Below, one piece after another: positions 8,816 to 15,591 of a stretch of 64,000 nucleotides of DNA. Under the pieces are notes generated by a model. The model had not been told where the DNA came from and ran no database searches. It saw only the letters and a list, made by a program, of their open reading frames with translations. The stretch lies in contig NZ_FOYY01000003.1 of NCBI RefSeq assembly GCF_900112445.1, forward strand, positions 755,960 through 819,959, in the 5' to 3' direction. Made by a program: the position numbers and the translations under genes. Origin of the DNA: Thiomicrospira sp. ALE5 (GTDB lineage: Bacteria; Pseudomonadota; Gammaproteobacteria; Thiomicrospirales; Thiomicrospiraceae). The stretch's first letter is position 1. Each line of letters begins with the position of its first letter.

Positions 8816-8845
8816 TTAATATTCAACTAATTGGTTGAATATTAG
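8816..8845. promoter_or_regulatory. Palindromic operator between MFS transporter and persulfide dioxygenase
   Basis: AATATTCAAC-TAATTG-GTTGAATATT is an inverted repeat with 10-bp arms in the divergent promoter, identical in its 20-bp core to the site before moxR (4301-4324). The ArsR-rhodanese gene two genes away is the natural candidate repressor. This is an inference from the palindrome, the duplication and the context. Confidence 0.65.
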
Positions 8846-8900
8846 CCGACAAGATCGTATAGTGTCAATTCTAAATGTAAAATTAACGCGAGGTTGCGCC

Positions 8901-9635
8901 ATGTTTCTATTCCAACACACCCCTGACTCTGAACCCGGTTCCTTGTCTTATATGCTTGGCTGCGTTGGCCAGGGTTTGGCAATTGCGGTGGATGTTCACC
9001 AAGACGAAGTTGATCTTTATTTAGAAAAAGCCGCACAAAAAGGCGTCAAAATCGCCTATGTGATCGATACCCATGTCCATGCCGATCATTTTACCGGCGG
9101 CCTTGAACTCGCCAAGCGTGCTGGCGGTGAATACTGTTTGTTTAAGGATTCACCGGCGCAGTGTGATTTTACCCCCTTGGCGGATGGTCAAATCATCGAA
9201 GCCGGCAATGTTCACGCCCAGGTTTTGCATACACCGGGGCATACTGAAGACAGCATTTCGCTATTAGTCACTGACCAATCGCGCTGTGACGAACCTTGGT
9301 TTTTAGTCAGCGGCCATACCTTATTTGTTGGCAGTGTCGGACGCCCTGATTTACATGGCAAAGAAGAAATCTTAGCGGACGCATTATTTGACTCTTTACA
9401 CCAAAAAATTCTACCTTTAGCCGATTACCTAGAAATCCTACCCGGCGCGCAAGCGGGCAGTGTTTGCGGTGCAGGCATTAGCGGTAAACCGGTTTCCACC
9501 ATCGGTTTTGAAAAACGCCATAACCCCACCCTAGGCCTCAGTCGTGATGCGTTTGTAACTCATGTCAAAAGCACCATTCTTCCCCAGCCAGAAGGTATGG
9601 ACAAAATCATCGCATTTAATGCCAACCCTGATTAG
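8901..9635 (+). CDS. Persulfide dioxygenase-like metallo-beta-lactamase-fold protein (ETHE1/Blh type)
   Basis: About 244 residues from the ATG at 8901; the longer frame starts at a TTG inside the operator and is rejected. The metal motif THVHADH lies at residues 57-63 and HTPGHTEDS supplies the next histidine. SVGRPDLHG and the C-terminal GKPVSTIGFEKRHNP region are typical of the ETHE1/Blh sulfur dioxygenase family. These iron enzymes oxidise glutathione persulfide to sulfite and protect against sulfide. It is followed by the ArsR-rhodanese regulator and diverges from an MFS transporter, the arrangement of a sulfide/persulfide-responsive operon. Confidence 0.87.
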   Translation: MFLFQHTPDSEPGSLSYMLGCVGQGLAIAVDVHQDEVDLYLEKAAQKGVKIAYVIDTHVHADHFTGGLELAKRAGGEYCLFKDSPAQCDFTPLADGQIIEAGNVHAQVLHTPGHTEDSISLLVTDQSRCDEPWFLVSGHTLFVGSVGRPDLHGKEEILADALFDSLHQKILPLADYLEILPGAQAGSVCGAGISGKPVSTIGFEKRHNPTLGLSRDAFVTHVKSTILPQPEGMDKIIAFNANPD

Positions 9636-9665
9636 TAAGTTAAAAGCTGAGTTATAATAAGCACT

Positions 9666-10313
9666 ATGACAACACACACTCTTAAATACAATTTGTTTGA
9701 TCAGTTGGCGCAGGTAAGTAAGGCGCTGGGGCATGCCAATCGGTTGATGATTTTGGATGTGCTGGTGCAAACTGAGTGCGACGTGGATACCTTGCACCAA
9801 AAACTCGGCTTGAGTATTGCCAATGTCTCCAAACACCTGCAAACCCTAAAACAAGCAGGCCTGGTGATCAGCCAACGCCAGGGTCAACGTATTGTCTATG
9901 CGCTGAGTGATCCGAGTGTATTTCGTTTGATTGTCAGTTTACGTGAAGTGACCGAATCGCAACTGGATTCGATGCAAACCCTGTTATTAACTCATTTGCA
10001 ACCCAACACGCCATTTGAACCGATTTCGCTTAAAGCCTTAAAAGACATCAAACAACCCTATACGCTGCTGGATGTGCGCCCGGAAGATGAATATGCCGCC
10101 GGTCACATTCCCCAGGCGATTAATATCCCGATTGAACAACTGGCACAAAAGCTGCCGGAACTCGACACCGATCGCACCTTAATTGTCTATTGTCGCGGCC
10201 CCTATTGCATGTGGTCGCAACAGGCGCTCGACCAATTGCAACAGCACGGCATTCAGGCCAAACGCCTGGCCGAGGGCTATCCGGAATGGCAAGCTTACCG
10301 CCATGCTCTCTGA
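9666..10313 (+). CDS. ArsR-family regulator fused to a rhodanese domain
   Basis: 215 residues. The N-terminal winged helix-turn-helix (about 10-95) has LGHANRLMILDVL and LSIANVSKHLQTLKQAGLV, the ArsR recognition region. A rhodanese domain occupies about 125-212, with active-site loop C176-R-G-P-Y-C181 and LDVRPEDEYAAGHIP. The fusion suggests a repressor that senses persulfide through its own sulfurtransferase domain; Cys38 in the HTH domain may also take part. The gene lies 30 bp after the persulfide dioxygenase and overlaps the next gene by 11 bases. Likely targets are the two identical palindromes at 4301-4324 and 8816-8845. Confidence 0.88.
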   Translation: MTTHTLKYNLFDQLAQVSKALGHANRLMILDVLVQTECDVDTLHQKLGLSIANVSKHLQTLKQAGLVISQRQGQRIVYALSDPSVFRLIVSLREVTESQLDSMQTLLLTHLQPNTPFEPISLKALKDIKQPYTLLDVRPEDEYAAGHIPQAINIPIEQLAQKLPELDTDRTLIVYCRGPYCMWSQQALDQLQQHGIQAKRLAEGYPEWQAYRHAL

Positions 10314-11175
10314 CAGCCTAATCCACTCGCTGAATAACAGCTTAAATCAAACGCTCGAATTCCAAAACATCACTCCGGTCGCCGGCGGCGATATTCACCA
10401 GGCCTGGTTACTCGAAACAAGCCAAGCAAAATTGTTTTTAAAACTGAATCGCGCACAATCCGCCCCGGTGTTTGCCGCAGAAGCCTGGGCATTACAGCAA
10501 ATTCAGCAAAGCCAAACCATCCGTTGTCCTCAGGTCATCGCACTGGGCCAAACCGACCAGCAGGCCTGGTTATTGATGGAATATATGGAGTTGTCTGGGC
10601 GGGGCGATGATTTTAAACGAGGTCAAGCCTTAGCGGCGATGCATCAAACGCAGCATCGCCAATTTGGTTGGGAACAGGATAACTTTATTGGTCACACCCC
10701 ACAGCACAATGCTTGGACGCAAGATTGGTTGGATTTTTATCGCCAGCAACGCCTTGAACCGCAACTAGCCCTTGCCAAACAACAGGGTGCCAGCCAGCGG
10801 CTAATCGAAAAAGGACAACAACTGGCCGAAAACCTAGCGGTGTTTTTTGAACACTACCAGCCGGTACCCTCCTTATTACATGGCGATTTATGGGCAGGGA
10901 ATAGCGCCTTTTCAGCCCAAGGCGAGCCGGTTATTTACGACCCCGCCAGCTATTATGGCGACCGCGAAACCGATATGGCCATGACTGAATTATTTGGCGG
11001 CTTTAGCCGGGCTTTTTATCAAGGCTACAACCAGGCCTGGCCATTAGATGCCGGCTATCAACAACGCAAACCGCTTTATAACCTCTACCATATTCTCAAT
11101 CACTTCAACCTATTCGGCGGCCACTATCAACGCCAAGCCGAACAGCTGATTGATCGATTGCTTTCACAGGTTTAA
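10303..11175 (+). CDS. Fructosamine-3-kinase family protein
   Basis: 290 residues from the ATG at 10303, which overlaps the regulator stop. The N-terminal part has the VAGGDIHQAW glycine loop. The kinase core shows LLHGDLWAGN (catalytic Asp) and VIYDPASYYGDRETDMAM (metal-binding Asp), both diagnostic of fructosamine/ketosamine kinases such as YniA. The family phosphorylates ketosamines on glycated proteins to promote deglycation. The overlap with the ArsR-rhodanese gene may simply reflect cotranscription. Three CAGGCCTG palindromes lie inside this gene. Confidence 0.85.
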   Translation: MLSDSLIHSLNNSLNQTLEFQNITPVAGGDIHQAWLLETSQAKLFLKLNRAQSAPVFAAEAWALQQIQQSQTIRCPQVIALGQTDQQAWLLMEYMELSGRGDDFKRGQALAAMHQTQHRQFGWEQDNFIGHTPQHNAWTQDWLDFYRQQRLEPQLALAKQQGASQRLIEKGQQLAENLAVFFEHYQPVPSLLHGDLWAGNSAFSAQGEPVIYDPASYYGDRETDMAMTELFGGFSRAFYQGYNQAWPLDAGYQQRKPLYNLYHILNHFNLFGGHYQRQAEQLIDRLLSQV

Positions 11176-11191
11176 TTGCAAGGTTAAACTT

Positions 11192-12307
11192 TTAGTCTGC
11201 TGGGCGAAGACGCGCAATCAAACCACTATCGGTACTGAAATAAACCAGGCCTGCTTGGTCAACCGCCAAAGAACGTATGCGTTCATTTAAATCGGTTAAC
11301 AATCGCTCTTCACTCATCGCTTCACCCTGCTCATTCAGCGTCACCCGATTTAAATGGCGCAAAGCCAAGGCGCCAGAAAATAACGAACCTTGCCACTGCC
11401 CAAATGCCTCTCCGCGATAAACCAGTAAACTACCCGGTGCAATCGACGGCGTAAACACCTTCACCGCATCAACCATACCGGGTTTACTCGTCAAGCCAAT
11501 CGCGCGATCTCCCCAATATTCTTTGCCTTGCGACACTACAGGCCAGCCATAGTTTTCACCCGGCTGAATTAAATTAATCTCATCTCCCCCGCGCGGACCA
11601 TGTTCGTTTGACCACAACCGACCGGTTGCCGAATCAAACGCCATCCCTTGCGGATTACGATGACCAAAACTCCAAATCTCATCCAACACCGCGGGGTTAC
11701 CGACAAACGGATTATCCTTCGGCACGCGACCATCTAAATGCAAGCGCATAATCGTGCCAATATGATTAGCTGTGTTTTGACTTTGCTGACGTTCACCCCG
11801 ATCACCGACGCCAAAAAACACATAGCCTTGATCATCAAACGCAATCCGACTGCCAAAATGCTGACCGCTGCCGGTTGAAGATTCGGTAATCAACAAATCT
11901 TGCCAATTTTGCAATTGATTCGAGCGCGCTAAATCCGGCAATTGCGCCCGTGCTAACGTGGTTCGCGCACCAAATTCATCGGGATAACTATAAGTAAAGT
12001 ACAACCAGGCCTGGTTATGACCGTCATTGCGTAGAAATTTGACATCCAATAACCCGCCCTGCCCGGTGGCCGCGACAGCAGGCAGGCCTGCTAACCAGGT
12101 CACTTGACCGGTTTGTATATCTAACACCCCCGCCTCACCAGAACGCTGCGTAAACACCAGTTGATGCTCACTGACAAAATCCATTCCCCACACCACACCC
12201 AAGCCAGACGCTAAGCGTTCTAGGGTAAAGTTGCTTTGCGCATGGGCATAAGATAACGACATCATTAGCGCCAATAAACCAAACGTTAGTTTTCTAGTCC
12301 ATGACAT
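11192..12307 (-). CDS. Periplasmic PQQ-dependent aldose sugar dehydrogenase-like protein
   Basis: About 371 residues from the ATG at 12307, which is preceded by AGGAG; a longer frame reaches 12343. A signal peptide (MSWTRKLTFGLLALMM to AHA) is followed by a six-bladed beta-propeller of the soluble glucose dehydrogenase/YliI type. Supporting segments are GVVWGMDFV, FGVGDRGERQQ, WSFGHRNPQGMAFD, NEHGPRGGDEIN and PGENYGWPVV. These periplasmic enzymes oxidise aldoses using PQQ. No PQQ biosynthesis genes are in the window. It lies 13 bp after the DUF3010 gene in the same direction. Confidence 0.85.
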   Translation of the reverse strand: MSWTRKLTFGLLALMMSLSYAHAQSNFTLERLASGLGVVWGMDFVSEHQLVFTQRSGEAGVLDIQTGQVTWLAGLPAVAATGQGGLLDVKFLRNDGHNQAWLYFTYSYPDEFGARTTLARAQLPDLARSNQLQNWQDLLITESSTGSGQHFGSRIAFDDQGYVFFGVGDRGERQQSQNTANHIGTIMRLHLDGRVPKDNPFVGNPAVLDEIWSFGHRNPQGMAFDSATGRLWSNEHGPRGGDEINLIQPGENYGWPVVSQGKEYWGDRAIGLTSKPGMVDAVKVFTPSIAPGSLLVYRGEAFGQWQGSLFSGALALRHLNRVTLNEQGEAMSEERLLTDLNERIRSLAVDQAGLVYFSTDSGLIARLRPAD

Positions 12308-12320
12308 CCTATAACTCCTC

Positions 12321-12752
12321 TCAGGCCAGCTGACCGACAACATAACCCAACGCTGTCATAAAAGCGGGCTCCTGAAACTTCTTCAACCCGGTTTCAGCAA
12401 ACGACATTGGCATACCATATTGCTTAATCGCGGCTTTCTGTTCAGTGGCGGTTAAAAGGCCCACTTTAATATCGGGAATTACTTGCAATACGCCCTCAAG
12501 AATAAAACCGTTCGCGCCACCGGCAAATTTACCTTTTTTCATCCGCGCACGAATCACCACCTGATCGACCTTATAATCCTCAACCAACTTCGCAAAGGTT
12601 TTTTGAAAGTAAACCAAGGCCTCACGGCTATCAGGGTTTGTGCAAGAAACCCGCGTGGTGCGACACGCCGGCAGGTGAAACACGCCTTGTTCAAACTTTA
12701 GCAAGCTAACAATCGCATCGTTACCACTTAAGTCAACCCCACAAACTAACAT
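12321..12752 (-). CDS. DUF3010 family protein (intact copy)
   Basis: A 143-residue protein matching DUF3010: VCGVDLSGNDAIVSLL near the N-terminus, FQKTFAKLVEDY in the middle and ETGLKKFQEPAFMTALGYV at the end. The start is taken as the ATG at 12752 behind GGAGG; a GTG lies one codon earlier. Function is unknown; the fold may be ribonuclease H-like, but this cannot be shown here. The 5' part of this gene is repeated at 25736-25920 on the far side of the adjacent island, with the downstream part missing there. Confidence 0.8.
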   Translation of the reverse strand: MLVCGVDLSGNDAIVSLLKFEQGVFHLPACRTTRVSCTNPDSREALVYFQKTFAKLVEDYKVDQVVIRARMKKGKFAGGANGFILEGVLQVIPDIKVGLLTATEQKAAIKQYGMPMSFAETGLKKFQEPAFMTALGYVVGQLA

Positions 12753-12819
12753 CACGCCTCCTAGCTAAACAGTCTACTTACATTTAATCGAACAGCCCAT
12801 CGAAGGAATCTGCTCTAAC
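12571..12819. repeat. 249-bp direct repeat, left copy flanking the island
   Basis: Covers the first 182 bases of the DUF3010 gene and 67 bases upstream of it. It matches 25736-25984 at 240 of 249 positions, with no gaps. The copies lie in the same orientation on either side of the 12.86-25.74 kb gene cluster. Confidence 0.9.
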
Positions 12820-12850
12820 GGCCCAACACCGGTTAAGGCATATCGCTGTC

Positions 12851-13277
12851 TCATTTTAGGGGAAGTGGACAGACACCTATGCCCAATAACAATAAAGCGA
12901 CCCAGCCCCAGCCAGTTGGGGAAATCATGATTAAGAAAAAACAACCAAATAACGCAATGGCAAAGGCACTGAATTTGTTTTGCGCTTTGGCTCGCTCAGA
13001 AACTCGGGCAATCATAACCGTAATGCCCAAAAGTACTAGGCCAGCCAACATATGTAAAACAGGATAAGTTTGCCAAAACACACTGTCAGTTTTTAAGCCT
13101 AAAAAAACCCGCATAGCTTTGCACCAAAAGCAAATACCAAACCGCCACCGAAGGCAACAAGCCCAAAGTGGTTTTAGCCGTGCTTAATACCTGTTTTTTA
13201 GACCAAAACACACCCTCCCGCTCAGCAGCAGTTTGTATTTGCCCTAAAAGAGAGTCAAGCAAGTTTGCGTTAGGCAT
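12851..13277 (-). pseudogene. Small integral membrane protein, frameshifted
   Basis: Two overlapping frames encode what looks like one protein. The first (13086-13277) gives 63 residues with one hydrophobic segment ending YAGFFRLKN. The second (12851-13114) continues as GLKTDSVFWQTYPVLHMLAG with two to three more helices. The switch falls at a run of seven A (plus strand, about 13101-13107), a typical slippage site. The last codons run through the left inverted repeat, so the natural C-terminus may have been replaced at the island edge. It is the distal member of the island transcript. Programmed frameshifting or a sequencing error are alternatives. Function unknown. Confidence 0.5.
12857..12871. 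repeat. Left inverted-repeat end of the island
   Basis: TAGGGGAAGTGGACA here is the reverse complement of 25724-25738 except for one base. On the right, the repeat abuts the truncated DUF3010 copy exactly, so it marks the inner boundary of the acquired segment. Confidence 0.6.
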
Positions 13278-13312
13278 TTTTGGGAAGGCTCTTAAAACTT
13301 AAATAATGGAGC

Positions 13313-14113
13313 TTATTGACCTGATAGCTTTTTAATAATTCTATCTAACCTCTGACCTTCTTCATTTATCCTCTGAGCTTCTTCATTTATCCACTGACCT
13401 TCTTCTTTAGCAGCCTGATACAAGCCAACTTCATACAGGTTTTTATAACGCGCTTTATCCAAATACAGCAGTGAGGTCAGCATACCCGGGCTGCAAGCCT
13501 TTAAATCTTCCCAACTGGGTTTCGTTATAGCATCCCTTCCAAATAAACGAATCTCACCAGCGTAGTTTTCAATCGCTTCTTCTCTTGTCCAAGTATGGTT
13601 AGGATCTTTTGAAAACGCTCTGCCACGTGTTTGCAAGCATTCAATCACCTTGGATTCATTGAATAACCCAATTTCTTTCAACACTGGGTTGCCTCGTGTT
13701 AAACGGTCGTAGGTGTGGCCAAACTCTTTTTCATACTGAGACTGATAATTCACTCGCTTGGCTTGCCAGCGCTTACCGTTGCGCTCAAAGCGCCAGTTAT
13801 AGCCCAAGTTGGCATCAAATTGCTTCACTGCCCCCAAATCACCTTTAAAAGGCATAAATTCAAAGCCACCCGCCGCAGTCGGCCAGACATAAAGCGTGAG
13901 ATTATCCTGCTCAGCCAGCACAACCTTGCTCGCGCCCAGCGGAATCTCACTCAAACGAATATCAACCTGCTGCACCGCAGCCTGTTGCGATTCAATTAGC
14001 GGCAAGGAAACCTCTTCATCGGTTGATTTTGACTCCGCCTGCGCAGTCACCAAAAACAGTCCCAGTAATAACCCAGCGGTCAACTGTTGAAATTGATAAT
14101 AAAATTTATACAT
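13313..14113 (-). CDS. Secreted or periplasmic protein with heptad-repeat C-terminus
   Basis: 266 residues with a clear signal peptide (hydrophobic LTAGLLLGLFLVTAQA, likely cleavage after AQA near residue 26). The middle contains a predicted beta-rich region and two cysteines. The last 35 residues have three consecutive seven-residue units of the form EEGQWIN/EEAQRIN/EEGQRLD, encoded by 21-bp tandem repeats, which should form a coiled coil. I do not recognise the family. It lies downstream of the helical-hairpin genes, separated by about 540 bp, and probably belongs to the same envelope system. Confidence 0.7.
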   Translation of the reverse strand: MYKFYYQFQQLTAGLLLGLFLVTAQAESKSTDEEVSLPLIESQQAAVQQVDIRLSEIPLGASKVVLAEQDNLTLYVWPTAAGGFEFMPFKGDLGAVKQFDANLGYNWRFERNGKRWQAKRVNYQSQYEKEFGHTYDRLTRGNPVLKEIGLFNESKVIECLQTRGRAFSKDPNHTWTREEAIENYAGEIRLFGRDAITKPSWEDLKACSPGMLTSLLYLDKARYKNLYEVGLYQAAKEEGQWINEEAQRINEEGQRLDRIIKKLSGQ

Positions 14114-14421
14114 TCCTTTTATCCTTACAAGATTATTTTTTGATAAGTTGATATGGGGACGTTACTATTTTCTTTCTATCCCAAGGCTCCCAAAACCCTG
14201 CTATTTGCTCATTGATTAGCCTTGGAAGTTTTGTGTGGTTGGTTTATAAACCAATAAAGTAAATGCTTAATGTTACTTTTTTAATAGGCATTTCGCTCGT
14301 TGGGCGATCGCTAAAAAATCCCCTCTTTCAACCATTGATACAATGCGGCCTGATGAGTAACGCTCCGCATAATGCATACTTCCTACATAAGTGCAAAGAT
14401 CTTCTAAACAGGCCTGCTCAA
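14114..14421. other. Intergenic stretch without a supported gene
   Basis: About 300 bp of AT-rich sequence between the secreted heptad-repeat protein and the small possible ORF at 14422-14655. Short frames occur on both strands but none has a convincing start or family. It contains one CAGGCCTG palindrome (14407-14418), the only one in the whole island. Confidence 0.4.
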
Positions 14422-14655
14422 TTAAGTTTGGATTCGCTGCAATTTGTTTTGGATCAAATTGGGTCGTTTTAAGTTCATATTCAGGGGGAGCATCGCCAAA
14501 AATAGCAGCAGAGCAATTCCTCGCAAAATCTTCAATAAACTGGAACTACCTAACGAGGGTAACGTATCCAAAACCACTGTTATCCTCATCAACCACATCA
14601 TTAGATTAAACATCTGCAAGCCAATGAGGTGAAGCCCGTTGTTTACAGCTATCAA
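14422..14655 (-). CDS. Possible small hydrophobic protein
   Basis: A 77-codon frame starting at a TTG two bases after the stop of the helical-hairpin gene. It encodes one or two hydrophobic stretches (for example LLKILRGIALLLFLAMLPL). Strand and spacing fit the operon, but there is no clear ribosome-binding site and overlapping frames exist on the other strand. It could be noncoding or the remnant of a larger gene. Confidence 0.3.
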   Translation of the reverse strand: MIAVNNGLHLIGLQMFNLMMWLMRITVVLDTLPSLGSSSLLKILRGIALLLFLAMLPLNMNLKRPNLIQNKLQRIQT

Positions 14656-14657
14656 TA

Positions 14658-14945
14658 CTAAGAAAACTCTTTCATTTGAGCTCTTAGGGCTTCCTTTTGT
14701 TTTTCTAAATAAGCAATATGCTCGGTTTTAATATGCTCTATAAGTAGCTCCGTTTCTGCGTTAAATTCTTTGCTCATTAACCTCAAGGGTTCCAATGCTT
14801 CTTCAACATAATTCCGTGATGATAGTTCACTGACCATGTTGCTGTAATTTGAACTAACATAGTTTAAGTCTCCAACCAGTAAGTTAAGGTCATCGATTGT
14901 TGTAATGGTCCAACCAAATTGATTAGCTAAACTTTGCGCGCTCAT
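14658..14945 (-). CDS. 95-residue helical-hairpin protein, WXG100-sized
   Basis: A small, largely alpha-helical protein. Two long helices are predicted, joined near residues 45-52, where the sequence reads NYVEEALEPLR; the second half is a charged amphipathic helix. It aligns in length and motif with the C-terminal half of the upstream 190-residue protein. Both have Y(M/V)xxx(I/L)EPLR at the turn and exactly 44 residues from EPLR to the end. The start has a strong AAAGGAG site. WXG100 substrates of type VII secretion have the same size and hairpin form and are paired with FtsK-like ATPases, but the WxG motif itself is absent. The role is therefore an inference. Confidence 0.75.
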   Translation of the reverse strand: MSAQSLANQFGWTITTIDDLNLLVGDLNYVSSNYSNMVSELSSRNYVEEALEPLRLMSKEFNAETELLIEHIKTEHIAYLEKQKEALRAQMKEFS

Positions 14946-14957
14946 ATATGTATCTCC

Positions 14958-15009
14958 TTTAAATTAAACTTTTTAAATTAAACTTTTTAAATTAAACTTT
15001 TTAAACTAC
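14958..15009. repeat. 14-bp tandem repeat before the helical-hairpin gene
   Basis: About three and a half copies of TTTTTAAATTAAAC lie between the stop of the 190-residue gene (15019) and the ribosome-binding site of the 95-residue gene. Copy-number change by slippage would alter the spacing and possibly the relative expression of the two hairpin proteins. Confidence 0.7.
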
Positions 15010-15018
15010 GCACACTGA

Positions 15019-15591
15019 TTATTCGCCTGCTTGATTCATTAAGTGACGAATACGATTTTGATGTTCACTAATGATGGCATCATGCCTTTCGATTAGACGG
15101 CTTAAAGCCACAATTAATTGTTCAAAATATGAATATTTTTTTCTTAACGGCTCAATCATATCACTCATATAACCCCCGGCTTCTGCAGCATTAATTTGCG
15201 CAAGATACTTTTCAGAGATAGCCTTTAACTGCCTACGGAGCGATTGTAAGTTGTCTCTACCATTTTCCATCAAACGTAATTGATTTTGATAACTATCATG
15301 CCCTATGCTCATTGTCGCTTCTCCATTTTGGTTGGTTGTTTCTTTTTCTCTAAAAACCTCATTTTCTACCCTTTGTTGATCTAGATACCCTTTTTTGTAA
15401 TTTTGATTGTAAGAGTCAATCGCGTTAGGAAACTTCCAAAAATAATTGGCTGGATGCAAGCTTTTAAAAACGCCCCAGCCTTGCCGAGGTTTATTTAGCT
15501 TCCTATCATTAAAACCTTGGTCATAGCCTTCTTCGGCATAATCACCAGTATAAATCTTGAAGATTTTATATTTAAACCCTGATTTATTCAT
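15019..15591 (-). CDS. Two-part protein with C-terminal WXG100-sized helical hairpin
   Basis: 190 residues. The N-terminal half (about 1-93) is rich in Tyr, Gly and Asn, with repeated GYxxG patterns (EEGYDQGFNDR and YKKGYLDQ), and has no recognised family. The C-terminal half (from an internal Met at 94) is a 97-residue helical hairpin paralogous to the downstream 95-residue protein: GGYMSDMIEPLR sits at the turn and 44 residues follow EPLR. The start overlaps the stop of the large repeat protein by four bases (ATGA), so it is coupled to it. A substrate or structural partner for the FtsK-like ATPase is the favoured inference. Confidence 0.75.
   Translation of the reverse strand: MNKSGFKYKIFKIYTGDYAEEGYDQGFNDRKLNKPRQGWGVFKSLHPANYFWKFPNAIDSYNQNYKKGYLDQQRVENEVFREKETTNQNGEATMSIGHDSYQNQLRLMENGRDNLQSLRRQLKAISEKYLAQINAAEAGGYMSDMIEPLRKKYSYFEQLIVALSRLIERHDAIISEHQNRIRHLMNQAGE

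Noticed and set aside
10183-10302. Forty-residue N-terminal extension of the fructosamine kinase
   Set aside because: It overlaps the rhodanese domain in another frame and has no kinase similarity; the ATG at 10303 starts the family-like sequence.
14444-14632. Plus-strand 62-codon frame in the island
   Set aside because: No family, poor start context and opposite to the operon direction; it overlaps another weak frame, so neither can be called with confidence.
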